DNA of 48,248 bases. Origin: DASZVN01 sp035547055. Its GTDB lineage: Bacteria > Pseudomonadota > Alphaproteobacteria > Rhizobiales > Methylopilaceae. The DNA lies in assembly GCA_035547055.1 (NCBI GenBank), contig DASZVN010000058.1, forward strand, positions 1-48,248. The letters are read 5' to 3'. The translations under genes and the position numbers were made by a program. The notes below the pieces were generated by a model, which was not told the origin of the DNA, ran no database searches, and saw only the letters and a program-made list of their open reading frames with translations. Of this stretch, positions 23,645 to 32,575 are shown piece by piece (positions within the stretch are counted from its first letter, which is position 1; each line of letters opens with the position of its first letter).

Positions 23645-23699
23645 CGAACGACGAACAGTGAACAGCGCACGATGCCACTGTTCACCGATCCCTGTTCAC
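23645..23699. repeat. Inverted repeat with CAGTGAACAG / CTGTTCAC motifs
   Basis: Alternating copies of GTGAACAG and CTGTTCAC lie between the divergent genes purQ and tadD. A structurally similar element built of GCGAATAG/CTATTCGC units lies at 43925-44040. It is an intergenic repeat of unknown role. Confidence 0.5.
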
Positions 23700-23710
23700 C
23701 GACCACCATT

Positions 23711-23729
23711 CCTTAACGGGCCGTTAAGG
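23711..23729 (+). promoter_or_regulatory. CtrA-type box TTAA-N7-TTAA before tadD
   Basis: The 19-bp palindrome CCTTAACGGGCCGTTAAGG contains TTAA-CGGGCCG-TTAA, which fits the CtrA full-site pattern TTAA-N7-TTAA. It ends 59 bp before the proposed tadD start, a distance suitable for activation. Binding itself is inferred. Confidence 0.6.
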
Positions 23730-23788
23730 TTACCGATCCATGAAGATGCGGCGGCCCTTGTCGTGGCCGCATGGAGGGGGCCGCTGTC

Positions 23789-24667
23789 ATGGGTGATCCC
23801 GCATTCGGCCGGCGGAGCCTGCGCCTCCTGTGCGGCCTCGCGCTCGCCGCGCTCGCGGCGGGCTGCATGGCCCACGATCCGCCCGACATCACCGGGTCGC
23901 TCGCCCCGGGCGCCGGCGCGATCTCCGGCCGCGACCTCGCCCAGGCGACCGCGTCGTGGGGCGAGCGCCTCGCCGCCCATCCCGAGGACGCGGACGCCGC
24001 GCGCAACTATGCCGCCGGCCTCGACGCCGTGGGCCAGCCGGCCCGCGCGCTGATGGTGCTGGCCGCCGCGGCGCGGCGGCATCCGCACGACCCCGACGTC
24101 CTCGCCGCCTACGGCCTCGAGCTCGCCAAGGCCGGCCAGGACCAGCGGGCGATGGCGGTGCTGGCCGAGGCGCTGCAGCCCGAGCATCCGGACTGGCGGG
24201 TGCTGAACGCCGAGGGCACCCTGCTCGACCGCGCCGGCAAGCATGCCGAGGCCGAGCGCGTCTATCTCGCGGCGCTGAAGGTCAAGCCGGACGACCCGGA
24301 GATCCTGTCCAATCTCGGCCTGTCCTATGCGTTGGCGAAGAAGCTGCCCCAGGCCGAGGCGACGCTCGGCCATGCCGCCAAGCTTCCGGGCGCGACCGTC
24401 AAGGTGCGCCAGAATTTCGCCCTCGTGCTGGCGCTCGGCCATCGCTATGCCGAGGCGGAGGCGGTGGCGCGCCAGGACCTGCCGCCGGCCGAGGCCGCCG
24501 CCAATGTCCGCCTCTGGCGCGCCAATTTCGGCGATGGGAAGCCCGTGGCGCCGGCGCCGACGACGGGAACTGGAGGCAGGGCCACCGCCAGCGGCGCCCG
24601 GCCGAAGGCCGCGCGGCAGCCGCAGAAGGCGGCGCCGCCGGATTTCGGCCTCAGGCTGCGGAGCTGA
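23789..24667 (+). CDS. tadD: Tad pilus assembly lipoprotein TadD (TPR protein)
   Basis: A 292-residue predicted lipoprotein; the signal ends in the lipobox LAAGC. TPR-like helical pairs occupy about residues 55-215 (for example ALMVLAAAARRHPHDPDVLA and AERVYLAALKVKPDDPEILS), and the tail is Pro/Ala/Lys-rich. TadD is needed for secretin (CpaC/RcpA) assembly in Tad systems. I chose the ATG at 23789 because GGAGGGGG lies about 9 bases upstream; an in-frame ATG at 23771 sits on that site. It is convergent with tadC and stands alone on the plus strand, next to the cpa operon and behind a CtrA-type box. Confidence 0.88.
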   Translation: MGDPAFGRRSLRLLCGLALAALAAGCMAHDPPDITGSLAPGAGAISGRDLAQATASWGERLAAHPEDADAARNYAAGLDAVGQPARALMVLAAAARRHPHDPDVLAAYGLELAKAGQDQRAMAVLAEALQPEHPDWRVLNAEGTLLDRAGKHAEAERVYLAALKVKPDDPEILSNLGLSYALAKKLPQAEATLGHAAKLPGATVKVRQNFALVLALGHRYAEAEAVARQDLPPAEAAANVRLWRANFGDGKPVAPAPTTGTGGRATASGARPKAARQPQKAAPPDFGLRLRS

Positions 24668-24715
24668 CCGCTCTTCGGCCGCAGCGCCGGCCCGGGGCCG
24701 CGCCGCGCCGGCGCG

Positions 24716-25693
24716 TCACTTCATGATCTTCATCACCTGCATGATCGCCGGGCCCATGATGATCACGAACAGCACGGGCAGGAAGAACACGATCATCGGC
24801 ACCGTCAGCTTCGGCGGCAGGCCGGCGGCCTTCTTCTCGGCCTCGTTCATGCGGATGTCGCGGTTCTCCTGGGCGAGCACCCGCAGCGCCTGGCCGATCG
24901 GCGTGCCGTAGCGGTCGGCCTGGATCAGGGCCGACGACACCGCCTTGACGCCCTCGAGGCCGGTGCGGAGGCCGAGATTCTCGAACGCGGCGCGGCGATC
25001 CTGGAGATACGCCATCTCGGCGGTGGTCAGGATGAACTCCTCGGCGAGCGCGACCGACTGCGCCCCGATCTCCTGGCTGACCTTGCGGAACGCCGCCTCG
25101 ACCGACATGCCGGCCTCGACGCAGATCAGGAGCAGGTCGAGCGCGTCCGGGAAGGCGCGGCGGACCGAGGTCTGGCGCTTGGTGATCTGGTTGCGGATGA
25201 AGATCTCCGGCAGCTTCAGGCCGAGATAGGCGGCGCCGATGGCGGCGGCGACCTTCATCAGCCAGGGCCAGGCGAGATGGCCGATGAAGAACAGGTAGAC
25301 CAGGGCCGCCAGGAACACGCCGATGGTCGTGACCGCGCGCGCGAACAGGAACGCGACCATCGGGCCCTGGCCGCGATAGCCCGCCATGGTCAGCCGCTCG
25401 CGGGCGTTCTCGGTGCCGAGATATTTGTTGAGGTCGAACAGTTCGACGATCTGACGCATGAATGCCTTGGGCTCGCGGCGGAGCGCGTTGCGCTCGGCGC
25501 GGGCCAGCTTCTCGCGCTCGCGGGCGCGGATGCGCTCGCGCTCGATCGCGACCGATTTCATGCGCCGCTGCAGCGTGTTGCCCGAGAGCAGCGGCATCGC
25601 CACCGTCCACGCGGTCGCCGCGGCGGCGATCGCGGCGCAGGTGGACAGGAGAAACTGACGGTTGGTCAGAAGCTCGGTCAGGTGCTCGAACAT
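24716..25693 (-). CDS. tadC: Tad pilus inner-membrane protein TadC
   Basis: One of the two GspF-like platform proteins of the Tad machine; it forms the inner-membrane base on which the CpaF ATPase acts. The 325-residue protein has an N-terminal membrane segment, a charged cytoplasmic stretch (RERIRAREREKLARAERNAL), a hydrophobic pair around residues 120-170, the T2SSF domain (FPDALDLLLICVEAGMSVEAA and LIQADRYGTPIGQALRVLA), and two C-terminal helices. It is the last gene of the minus-strand operon, 7 bp behind tadB. TadE/TadF/TadG genes do not follow in this window. Confidence 0.93.
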   Translation of the reverse strand: MFEHLTELLTNRQFLLSTCAAIAAAATAWTVAMPLLSGNTLQRRMKSVAIERERIRAREREKLARAERNALRREPKAFMRQIVELFDLNKYLGTENARERLTMAGYRGQGPMVAFLFARAVTTIGVFLAALVYLFFIGHLAWPWLMKVAAAIGAAYLGLKLPEIFIRNQITKRQTSVRRAFPDALDLLLICVEAGMSVEAAFRKVSQEIGAQSVALAEEFILTTAEMAYLQDRRAAFENLGLRTGLEGVKAVSSALIQADRYGTPIGQALRVLAQENRDIRMNEAEKKAAGLPPKLTVPMIVFFLPVLFVIIMGPAIMQVMKIMK

Positions 25694-25700
25694 CGCCCGC

Positions 25701-26675
25701 TCAGATCTCGAAATTGATCATGCGCCGCATCACCAGAATGCCCATCAGCATCCACAGCCCCGAGATGCCGAGCAGGATCCAGCCGGTCTTGGTGTGCCAG
25801 AGCAGCGAGATGTAGTCGGGGCTGGTGAGATAGACGAGGAAGCCGACGATGATCGGCAGCGAGCCGATGATCCCCGCCGACGACTTCGCCTCGGTGCTCA
25901 TCGCCTTGACCTTGCCCTTCATCTTGCGGCGCTCGCGCAGCACCCGCGACAGGTTGGACAGGGCGTCCGACAGGCTGCCGCCGGACTTGGCCTGGATCGC
26001 CACCACGATCGAGAAGAAATTCGCCTCGGGCAGCCCGACCCGCTCGGTCAGGCGCGCCACCGCGTCGGCGAGCGGCAGGCCGATCGCCTGCGCGTCCATG
26101 ATGGCGCGGAACTCGCCCCGAACCGGCTCCTGCGCGTCGCTCGCGACGGTGCGGATCGAATCGGCGAGCGGCAGGCCGGCGCGCACGCCGCGCACGATCA
26201 CGTCGATCGCATTGGGGAACTCGTCGAGAAAGCGGTTGCGGCGGCGCTTGATCAGGTAGCCCAGCACCCAGCGCGGCAGGCCGAGGACGCCGACGAAGAA
26301 CGCGGCGAGCAGCACCCAGCGATTGGCATGCAGGAAAAAGGCGAGCGCGGCGACGAGGATGCCGCCGACGACGCTGTAGAGGTAGAACTGGGTCTTGCTG
26401 ATCGAGAGCCCCGCCTGGCTGAGGCGGACCGACAGCGGCGGCCGGCTCTGCCGCTTCTGGCGCTGCTCCAGCTCCTTCAGGCTCTCGGCGACCTGGCTGC
26501 GCCGGCTCTGGACCTCGCGGTTGCGGAGGCGCGCCTTGGGGTCGGCCTTGATCACCGCCTTCTGGCGGCGCTCGGCGCGCGCGCTGCCGGCCAGCCAGGG
26601 ATAGGCCAACGCGTAGACCACCCCGCCGGCGCAAACCACCACCAGGATGACGATGAGGAGGTGACTGGAAATCAC
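25701..26675 (-). CDS. tadB: Tad pilus inner-membrane protein TadB
   Basis: The partner of TadC, 324 residues, with the same layout: N-terminal transmembrane segment (LLIVILVVVCAGGVVYALAY), a basic coiled stretch, a central hydrophobic pair (FYLYSVVGGILVAALAFFLH), the T2SSF domain (FPNAIDVIVRGVRAGLPLAD, then LSDALSNLSRVLRERRKMKG) and two C-terminal helices. It is 12 bp behind cpaF and 7 bp before tadC, so all three are surely cotranscribed. Confidence 0.93.
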   Translation of the reverse strand: MISSHLLIVILVVVCAGGVVYALAYPWLAGSARAERRQKAVIKADPKARLRNREVQSRRSQVAESLKELEQRQKRQSRPPLSVRLSQAGLSISKTQFYLYSVVGGILVAALAFFLHANRWVLLAAFFVGVLGLPRWVLGYLIKRRRNRFLDEFPNAIDVIVRGVRAGLPLADSIRTVASDAQEPVRGEFRAIMDAQAIGLPLADAVARLTERVGLPEANFFSIVVAIQAKSGGSLSDALSNLSRVLRERRKMKGKVKAMSTEAKSSAGIIGSLPIIVGFLVYLTSPDYISLLWHTKTGWILLGISGLWMLMGILVMRRMINFEI

Positions 26676-26687
26676 GCGCTGTCCTCC

Positions 26688-28202
26688 TCAGAGAGTCCCT
26701 TCCCGCTCCGGCGCGTTGGCGGCGTCGAGCGCCGCGGCAAGCTTCGTCTCCTCGCCGAAATAGCGGGCGCGATCCCAGAATCGCGGCCTGCCGATGCCGG
26801 TGGAGCGGTGCTGGCCGATCAGCCGGCCGTGCTGGTCTTCGCCGATGATGTCGTAGACGAAGAGATCTTGCGTAATGATGACGTCGCCTTCCATGCCGGT
26901 CACCTCGCTGATGTGGGTGATGCGGCGCGAGCCGTCGCGCAGGCGCTGGGTCTGCACGACGACGTCGATCGAGGTCGAGATCATCTCGCGGATGGTGCGC
27001 GACGGCAGGGTATAGCCGCCCATCGAGATCATGCTCTCGATGCGCGACAGCGCCTCGCGCGGCGAATTGGCGTGGAGCGTGCCCATCGAGCCGTCGTGGC
27101 CGGTGTTCATCGCCTGCAGCAGGTCGAACGCCTCGGAGCCGCGCACCTCGCCGACGATGATGCGCTCCGGCCGCATGCGCAGGCAGTTGCGCACGAGATC
27201 GCGCATGGTGACCTGGCCTTCGCCTTCGAGGTTCGGCGGCCGGGTCTCCAGCCTCACCACATGGGGCTGCTGGAGCTGCAGCTCGGCGGCATCCTCGCAG
27301 GTGACGATGCGCTCGTCGGCCTCGATGAAGGCGGTCAGGCAGTTGAGCAGCGTCGTCTTGCCCGAGCCGGTGCCGCCGGAGATCAGCGTGTTGCAGCGGA
27401 CGCGCCCGATGATCCGGAGGATCTCGGCGCCCTCCGGGCTGATCGAGCCGTAGGACGCGAGCTGATCGAGCGTCAGCTTGTCCTTCTTGAACTTGCGGAT
27501 GGTAAGGGCCGGCCCGTCGATCGCGAGCGGCCCGGTGATGACGTTGACGCGCGAGCCGTCCGGCAGGCGCGCGTCGCAGATCGGGCTCGCCTCGTCGACG
27601 CGGCGGCCGACCTGGCTGACGATGCGCTGGCAAATGTTGAGGAGCTGCGCGTTGTCGCGGAAGCGGACGTTGGTGAGCTGGATCTTGCCGCCGACCTCGA
27701 TGTAGGTCCGCCCGGAGCCGTTGACCATGATGTCGGCGATGTCGTCGCGCGCGAGCAGCGGCTCGAGCGGGCCATAGCCGAGCACGTCGTTGCAGATGTC
27801 CTCGAGCAGGTCCTCCTGCTCGGAGATCGACATCACGACATTCTTGATCGCGATGATTTCCGAGACGATGTCGCGGATTTCCTCGCGGGCGCTCTCGTTG
27901 TCGAGGCGGGCGAGCTGGGCGAGGTCGATCGCCTCGATCAGCGCCGAGAAGATCGAGCTCTTGGTCTCGTAGTACGCTTCCGTGCGCGGGGCCTCGACCG
28001 AGCGGCCGACCTCGGTGACGGGCGCGGTGAAGACGTTGCTGCCCGGCGCGACCGGCTGCGGCGCCCGCGGGGCGCCCCCGCCCGGCAGCGGTGCTGGCGC
28101 CGGGGCCGCGGGCCGGCTTTCCTTGGGCGGCGGCATCGGGATCGGCGCCGTGGGCGCCGCCGACGCCGGTTCGGTGCCGATGCTACCGCGCTTTCCGAAC
28201 AT
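26688..28202 (-). CDS. cpaF: Tad pilus secretion ATPase CpaF/TadA
   Basis: A hexameric VirB11/GspE-type ATPase that powers extension and, in Caulobacter, retraction of Tad pili. The 504-residue protein has a Pro/Ala-rich N-terminal linker to about residue 60, the N-terminal domain, Walker A LISGGTGSGKTTLLNCL, the Asp/Glu boxes around VTCEDAAELQL, Walker B RIIVGEVRGSEAFDLLQAM and the His box NTGHDGSMGTLHANSPREAL. It lies between cpaE (18 bp) and tadB (12 bp) in the operon. Confidence 0.97.
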   Translation of the reverse strand: MFGKRGSIGTEPASAAPTAPIPMPPPKESRPAAPAPAPLPGGGAPRAPQPVAPGSNVFTAPVTEVGRSVEAPRTEAYYETKSSIFSALIEAIDLAQLARLDNESAREEIRDIVSEIIAIKNVVMSISEQEDLLEDICNDVLGYGPLEPLLARDDIADIMVNGSGRTYIEVGGKIQLTNVRFRDNAQLLNICQRIVSQVGRRVDEASPICDARLPDGSRVNVITGPLAIDGPALTIRKFKKDKLTLDQLASYGSISPEGAEILRIIGRVRCNTLISGGTGSGKTTLLNCLTAFIEADERIVTCEDAAELQLQQPHVVRLETRPPNLEGEGQVTMRDLVRNCLRMRPERIIVGEVRGSEAFDLLQAMNTGHDGSMGTLHANSPREALSRIESMISMGGYTLPSRTIREMISTSIDVVVQTQRLRDGSRRITHISEVTGMEGDVIITQDLFVYDIIGEDQHGRLIGQHRSTGIGRPRFWDRARYFGEETKLAAALDAANAPEREGTL

Positions 28203-28220
28203 GACTCGGCAACGCCTCCG

Positions 28221-29483
28221 TCAGGCCCGCTTGGCGCTCAAGCGGGCGAGGATCGGGGTGAGCAGGCCGCGCCGCGCGTTCTTCGTCTCGGACTTGCCGG
28301 TGACGATGCGGGCGACCTCGAGGAAGCTGTCGTTGATCTTGTGGGAAGACTGGGTCTCCAGGATCATCTGGCCGTTGTTGGCGGCGGTGCCGAACAGCGC
28401 GGCATCGAACGGGATCACGGCGATCGGCTCGACGTCGAGCGCGCTCGCGAAATCCGCCGGCTTGATCTCCGGCCGCTTCGGCAGCCCGACCTGGTTCAGG
28501 ATCAGCCGCGGCATGGCGTCGTTGGGCCGCTGCGCCTTGAGCAGATCCATCAGGTTCTTGGCGTTGCGCAGGCTGGCGAGGTCGGGCGTGGCGACGATCA
28601 CGATCTCGTCGGCGACCGTCATCATCCGCCGCGTCCACGCGGTCCACTGGCGCGGCAGGTCGAGCACGGCGCAGGGCACGTTGAGGCGCAGGATGTCGAC
28701 CAGGCCGTCGAAGCTGTCCTCCGAGAAGTCGTAGGAGCGCTCCAGCGTCGCCGGCGCCGCGAGCAGGCTCAGCTTCTCGGCGCACTTGAACAGCAGGCGG
28801 TCGATGAAGTTGGCGTCGAGCCGCTCGGGCGAGAACACCGCCTCGGCGATGCCCTGGGGCGGATCCTGGTTGAAGTCGAGCCCGGCGGTGCCGAAGGCGA
28901 GGTCGAGATCGGCGACCACGGTCTCGACGCCGAGGCCCTTGGCCATCGCGAACGAGACGTTGTGGGCGACGCTCGACGCCCCGGCGCCGCCCTTGGCGCC
29001 GCAGAAGGCGACGAGGCGGCCGACCGGCTCGGCATCGGGCGCGCGGAACAGCTCCGACAGCGCGCGGACGAGGTCGATCGTCGGCACCGGCGCGACCAGG
29101 TATTCGCTGACGCCGCGGCGAATCAGCTCGCGATAGAGCAGGACGTCGTTGACGTGGCCGATGATGACGACCCGCGTGCCGGCATCGCATACCTCGGCGA
29201 GGCGCTCGAGATGGGCGAGAAGCTCGTCGCGGCGGGCGTCGGTCTCGATGACGATGACGTTGGGGGTCGGCGCGTTGCGATAGGCGTCGGCCGCGGCGCG
29301 GGCGCCGCCCATCTGGACCTTGACGTGCGCCTTCTCGAGGCGGCGGTCGGCCGCGACCGCCTGCATTGCCTCGGCGACATCCGGCGTTTCGCAGAAGGCC
29401 TGGATCGACACCCGCGGCAGCGGCGCGATCTGCAAGCTGGTGTCGCCTTCTGGCGCGGCGTTGCGCGCTTGAGCTTCGATCAT
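28221..29483 (-). CDS. cpaE: Tad pilus localisation protein CpaE/TadZ
   Basis: A MinD/ParA-like protein that places the Tad machinery at the cell pole. The 420-residue protein has an atypical receiver-like N-terminal domain (about 30-150: NVIVIETDARRDELLAHLER, GVSEYLVAPVPTIDLVRALS) and a C-terminal P-loop domain with a deviant Walker A, FCGAKGGAGASSVAHNVSFA. The signature Lys of GAKGG is present but the second Lys is replaced by Ala-Ser; weak or absent ATPase sites are usual in this family. Its start overlaps the stop of cpaD (ATGA). Confidence 0.93.
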   Translation of the reverse strand: MIEAQARNAAPEGDTSLQIAPLPRVSIQAFCETPDVAEAMQAVAADRRLEKAHVKVQMGGARAAADAYRNAPTPNVIVIETDARRDELLAHLERLAEVCDAGTRVVIIGHVNDVLLYRELIRRGVSEYLVAPVPTIDLVRALSELFRAPDAEPVGRLVAFCGAKGGAGASSVAHNVSFAMAKGLGVETVVADLDLAFGTAGLDFNQDPPQGIAEAVFSPERLDANFIDRLLFKCAEKLSLLAAPATLERSYDFSEDSFDGLVDILRLNVPCAVLDLPRQWTAWTRRMMTVADEIVIVATPDLASLRNAKNLMDLLKAQRPNDAMPRLILNQVGLPKRPEIKPADFASALDVEPIAVIPFDAALFGTAANNGQMILETQSSHKINDSFLEVARIVTGKSETKNARRGLLTPILARLSAKRA

Positions 29484-30202
29484 TGCCCGCCCCCGACGTC
29501 TGAAAGCTTGGTCTGCGCCGGCTGCTGGGCAGCGGGGGACTGGCCCTGGACGTATTTGCCGATCACGGTCTGGCGGCGCGGCGCGTAGGCCGCCTCCTCA
29601 GCCCTTGGATGGATGAGATCCTCGGGATCGGCAATTTGGGCGGCGAGGTCCTGCTGCTGGGCACAACCAAAGTCCCAGTACGGCTGATTTTCGGTGTCGG
29701 CTTCATCGCCGACGGCGCGGCCGTCGGCGGTCGGCCATTGACCGCAGGGATGCGGCAAGCCTGCCTCGAGCTTGGCGAACGCCAGCCGGACCGGCGCGAG
29801 ATGACCGGGCCCGGAGGCGGGGTAGGTCGCCTGCCGGATGGCCCGCAGGGGAACGCCGCCGGCGACGAGCTCGTCCCGGATGGCGCGGGCGCCATAGCGC
29901 GAAATCAGGTCGGTGGCGCCGCCGCGCGGAACCTTGATCACCATCGGGCCGCGCGCTTGCGCCCGCCACTCTGCGGCGAAGGCGCGGACGTCGGCGGCCT
30001 CGTGCGCGGTCAGGCCGCCGGGAGCGCCCGGCAGGAGGTCGAGCGTCGCCATGCCCTGGCGGACCTGGATCGGATGACGCTCGGCGCTGCTCATCGGCAT
30101 CAACGGATGCACGGACGCCTGGTCGGTTTGGCAGGCAGCCGCCAGCACTGCGATCCCGCTCGCCGCGAGAAGGCGCAGAACGGACAGTCTCTTGTCGCTC
30201 AT
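29480..30202 (-). CDS. cpaD: Tad pilus outer-membrane lipoprotein CpaD
   Basis: CpaD is the pilotin-like lipoprotein that accompanies the CpaC secretin. The 240-residue protein has a lipoprotein signal ending in VLAAACQ. The family's core motifs are visible: HPIQVRQGMATLDLLPGA, the OmpA-like segment FAAEWRAQARGPMVIKVPRG, and the Cys pair with W in CGQWP and WDFGCAQQQDLAAQIADPEDLI, which is diagnostic of CpaD. It ends by overlapping cpaE and lies 14 bp behind cpaC. Confidence 0.92.
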   Translation of the reverse strand: MSDKRLSVLRLLAASGIAVLAAACQTDQASVHPLMPMSSAERHPIQVRQGMATLDLLPGAPGGLTAHEAADVRAFAAEWRAQARGPMVIKVPRGGATDLISRYGARAIRDELVAGGVPLRAIRQATYPASGPGHLAPVRLAFAKLEAGLPHPCGQWPTADGRAVGDEADTENQPYWDFGCAQQQDLAAQIADPEDLIHPRAEEAAYAPRRQTVIGKYVQGQSPAAQQPAQTKLSDVGGGQ

Positions 30203-30216
30203 GGCCGCGTTGCCCG

Positions 30217-31653
30217 TCACTTGATGGTGAAGCCGTAGTCGCCGCGATAGGCGGCCACCGGCACCTTGCGGTCGCCCGCCGCATAGATGCGGTTGAGCTT
30301 GCCGAACAGGATCGCCTGGGGATCGGAGGCCGGCTCGAAATTGTCGCCCGGCGTCGCGAGCTTGTTGCGCGCCACCGGCTTGACGAGATACGGCGTCACC
30401 AGGACGACGAGGTCGGTCTGCTGGGTCTGGAAGTCCCGGCTGCGGAACAGTGCGCCCAGCACCGGGATGTTGCCGAGGCCGGGCAGGCCGTTGACCGCCT
30501 GGCGAACATCGTTCTGCAGCAAGCCGGAGATCGCGAGGGTGCCGCCGGAGGGCAGCTCGACCGTGGTGCCGGTCTGACGCGCGGTCAGCGCGGGGACGGT
30601 GATCGAGCCGAGCTTGATGCCGGTCGTGAAGTCGAGCTGGCTGACCTCGCTGAAGATCTGCAGGCTGATGCGGCCGTCGGACAGCACCACCGGCGTGAAA
30701 TTCAGCGTCACGCCGAATTTCTTGAAGGTCAGGACCGGATTGCCGTTCTGGTCGAGCGCGCTCGGATAGGGAAACTCGCCGCCGGCGAGGAACGTGGCCG
30801 CCTCGCCGGAGATCGCGGTGAGCGTCGGCGCGGCCAGCAGACGCGCGAGGCTGTTCTGCTCCAGTGCCTGGATGTTGGCGTAGCCGCTGAAATTCTTGCC
30901 GCTGGTCGAGATCCCGATGCCGTTGCCGGAGTTGGTGACGGCGCCGAGGCCGCTGAGAACCGCCCCTGGGCTGCCGGAGCCGAGGCCGAAGGCCGGATTG
31001 GAGCCCGCGGCGAGCATGGTGGCGCCGATGCTCTGCAGATTCCACTGGATGCCGAGCTGCTTCTCGACATTGCGGTCCATCTCGACGACTTCGACCTTGA
31101 TCATCACCTGGTCGCGGTCTTCGATCTTCAGCGCGTTGACGACCTTCTTGGCGTCGCCGCCGGCAGCTTGGGTCGCGAGGCTGACGGCGGTCTGGGCATC
31201 GGCGGCCGAATGGACCGAGCCGGTCAACATGATCGAGGCGCCGACCGCCTGCACCTGGACCCGGCCGGTCGGAATCGAGGCGCGCAGGCTCTCGCGCAGC
31301 CCGGCGAGGTCCTGCCCGACATTGACCGCGAGCGCGGCGATCTGGTGGCCCGCCGGATCGAAGAAGATCACGTCGGTCTCGCCGACCTTGACGCCGATGA
31401 GGTAGGCGCGGCGGGCCGAGCGCACCACGGCGTTGGCGATCTTCGGATCGGCGACCAGGACCTCGCTGGCGTCGCGCGGCAGGTCGACGACATAGGACTT
31501 GCCGACGCCGAGCTCGACCTCCCGCCCGGGGCGGTGCGCGCCGGACCAGGCCGGGCCGTCCATGATCTGGTCGGCGGCGCGGGCCGTGCCGGGCAGGAGC
31601 AGCGCGAGCGCTCCCGCCAGGCCGAGCCACGCCGATACTGGACGTGCCCTCAT
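30217..31653 (-). CDS. cpaC: Tad pilus secretin CpaC/RcpA
   Basis: CpaC forms the outer-membrane channel for the pilus. The 478-residue protein has a Sec signal (WLGLAGALALLLPGTARA), an N-terminal POTRA-like/N0 domain (VGKSYVVDLPRDASEVLVAD), a BON domain (IPTGRVQVQAVGASIMLTGS) and the secretin domain (NSLARLLAAPTLTAISGEAA, EVSQLDFTTGIKL, the VPALTARQTGTTVELPSGGT stretch, GLGNIPVLGALFRS). I chose the ATG at 31653 behind a G-rich run; an ATG at 31674, which overlaps the cpaB stop as TGATG, would add seven residues and is nearly as likely. Confidence 0.95.
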   Translation of the reverse strand: MRARPVSAWLGLAGALALLLPGTARAADQIMDGPAWSGAHRPGREVELGVGKSYVVDLPRDASEVLVADPKIANAVVRSARRAYLIGVKVGETDVIFFDPAGHQIAALAVNVGQDLAGLRESLRASIPTGRVQVQAVGASIMLTGSVHSAADAQTAVSLATQAAGGDAKKVVNALKIEDRDQVMIKVEVVEMDRNVEKQLGIQWNLQSIGATMLAAGSNPAFGLGSGSPGAVLSGLGAVTNSGNGIGISTSGKNFSGYANIQALEQNSLARLLAAPTLTAISGEAATFLAGGEFPYPSALDQNGNPVLTFKKFGVTLNFTPVVLSDGRISLQIFSEVSQLDFTTGIKLGSITVPALTARQTGTTVELPSGGTLAISGLLQNDVRQAVNGLPGLGNIPVLGALFRSRDFQTQQTDLVVLVTPYLVKPVARNKLATPGDNFEPASDPQAILFGKLNRIYAAGDRKVPVAAYRGDYGFTIK

Positions 31654-31673
31654 CCCAACCCCCCAATCGGTCA

Positions 31674-32453
31674 TCAGCGCACCGCCGCCTGGCTGGCGAC
31701 GCCGTAGCGCACCACCGTCATGGAACCCCCGATATTGTCGTCGGCGGCCGGCGCATTGGCGTCGGCGAGCGAGCGCAAGGCCAGCGACAGCGAGCCCTGC
31801 TGGCGCGAGCGCGTCAGCAGCTCGGCCTGCCCCGGGTCGACCGCGAGCGTCGCGGTGCGTCCGATCACCGACTTCTTCCCGTCCTTGCCCTTGTCGGACA
31901 GCGTCTGGTCGATCGCGAGCACCCGGATGTTGTGCAGGATGGTCTCGCTCGAGAACTGGTCCTTGCCGTTGACCTGCTGGCGATGGGTCAGGAGGACGTC
32001 GACGCGGTCGTTCGGCAGGATGAAGCCGCCGGCGTCGTTGACGGCCGAGATCTCGATCGCGACGGCGCGCTTGCCCGCCGGCAGGATCGCCGACATGTAG
32101 CCGGAGCCGTCGGAGTGGACGAGCTTCTCCGGACGAATCGGCTCGCCCGCGACCACCGGCAGGCGGGCCAGCGCCCCGACATATTTCTGGTCGGCCTTGG
32201 GATCGGCCTGCCGGGTGATGAACTCGCCGGCGCTGGCCTTCGGCCAAGCCGCCCATTTGACGCTCTTCGGCGTCACCGTGCCGCCGACCGGGATGTCGGT
32301 TGCCGCGACCAGCACGTCGGCGGTCGCGAAGGTCGGTGCCGCCGCCTGCGGCCGTGGCGGCGCGGGCTGGCGGAAGCCCCCGATCACCAGCGCCGCGGCG
32401 AGGCCGCCGGCGATCAGCGCGATCGCGAACACGATGACTCGGGCGGATTTCAT
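31674..32453 (-). CDS. cpaB: Flp pilus assembly protein CpaB/RcpC
   Basis: A periplasmic inner-membrane-anchored protein with a SAF domain. The 259-residue protein has one N-terminal helix (RVIVFAIALIAGGLAAALVI), the SAF domain (VLVAATDIPVGGTVTPKSVK, then PVVAGEPIRPEKL) and the RcpC-type domain (VAIEISAVNDAGGFILPNDR, ATLAVDPGQAELL). It may help fit the secretin to peptidoglycan. A TTAACCAT motif lies 70 bp upstream, in the 122-bp gap to cpaA, so cpaB may head its own transcription unit of seven genes down to tadC. Confidence 0.94.
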   Translation of the reverse strand: MKSARVIVFAIALIAGGLAAALVIGGFRQPAPPRPQAAAPTFATADVLVAATDIPVGGTVTPKSVKWAAWPKASAGEFITRQADPKADQKYVGALARLPVVAGEPIRPEKLVHSDGSGYMSAILPAGKRAVAIEISAVNDAGGFILPNDRVDVLLTHRQQVNGKDQFSSETILHNIRVLAIDQTLSDKGKDGKKSVIGRTATLAVDPGQAELLTRSRQQGSLSLALRSLADANAPAADDNIGGSMTVVRYGVASQAAVR

Positions 32454-32521
32454 ACCTGTCGCTTCCGTCTGGACATGACCGACGAACCGGCACGCCCATT
32501 TGAGCGTCCATTCGTCAATGT

Positions 32522-32529
32522 ATGGTTAA
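32522..32529 (-). promoter_or_regulatory. CtrA-type half-site TTAACCAT before cpaB
   Basis: Read on the minus strand the bases are TTAACCAT, the CtrA half-site described in alphaproteobacteria. The local DNA from about 32510 to 32545 is AT-rich compared with its surroundings. It lies about 70 bp before the cpaB start. Regulation by CtrA is inferred. Confidence 0.55.
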
Positions 32530-32575
32530 TGGAACGTTTTACTTTGAAGCGACCGGACGTTTCGGTTCCGATCCT

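Noticed and set aside
28221..29483. Degenerate Walker A of CpaE as a novelty
   Set aside because: Atypical P-loops are usual in the CpaE/TadZ family, so this is expected rather than new.
25662..29588. A 1308-codon plus-strand frame opposite tadC to cpaE
   Set aside because: Asp/Arg/Ala/His-rich composition typical of antisense frames in GC-rich DNA; all of its span is covered by securely identified tad genes.
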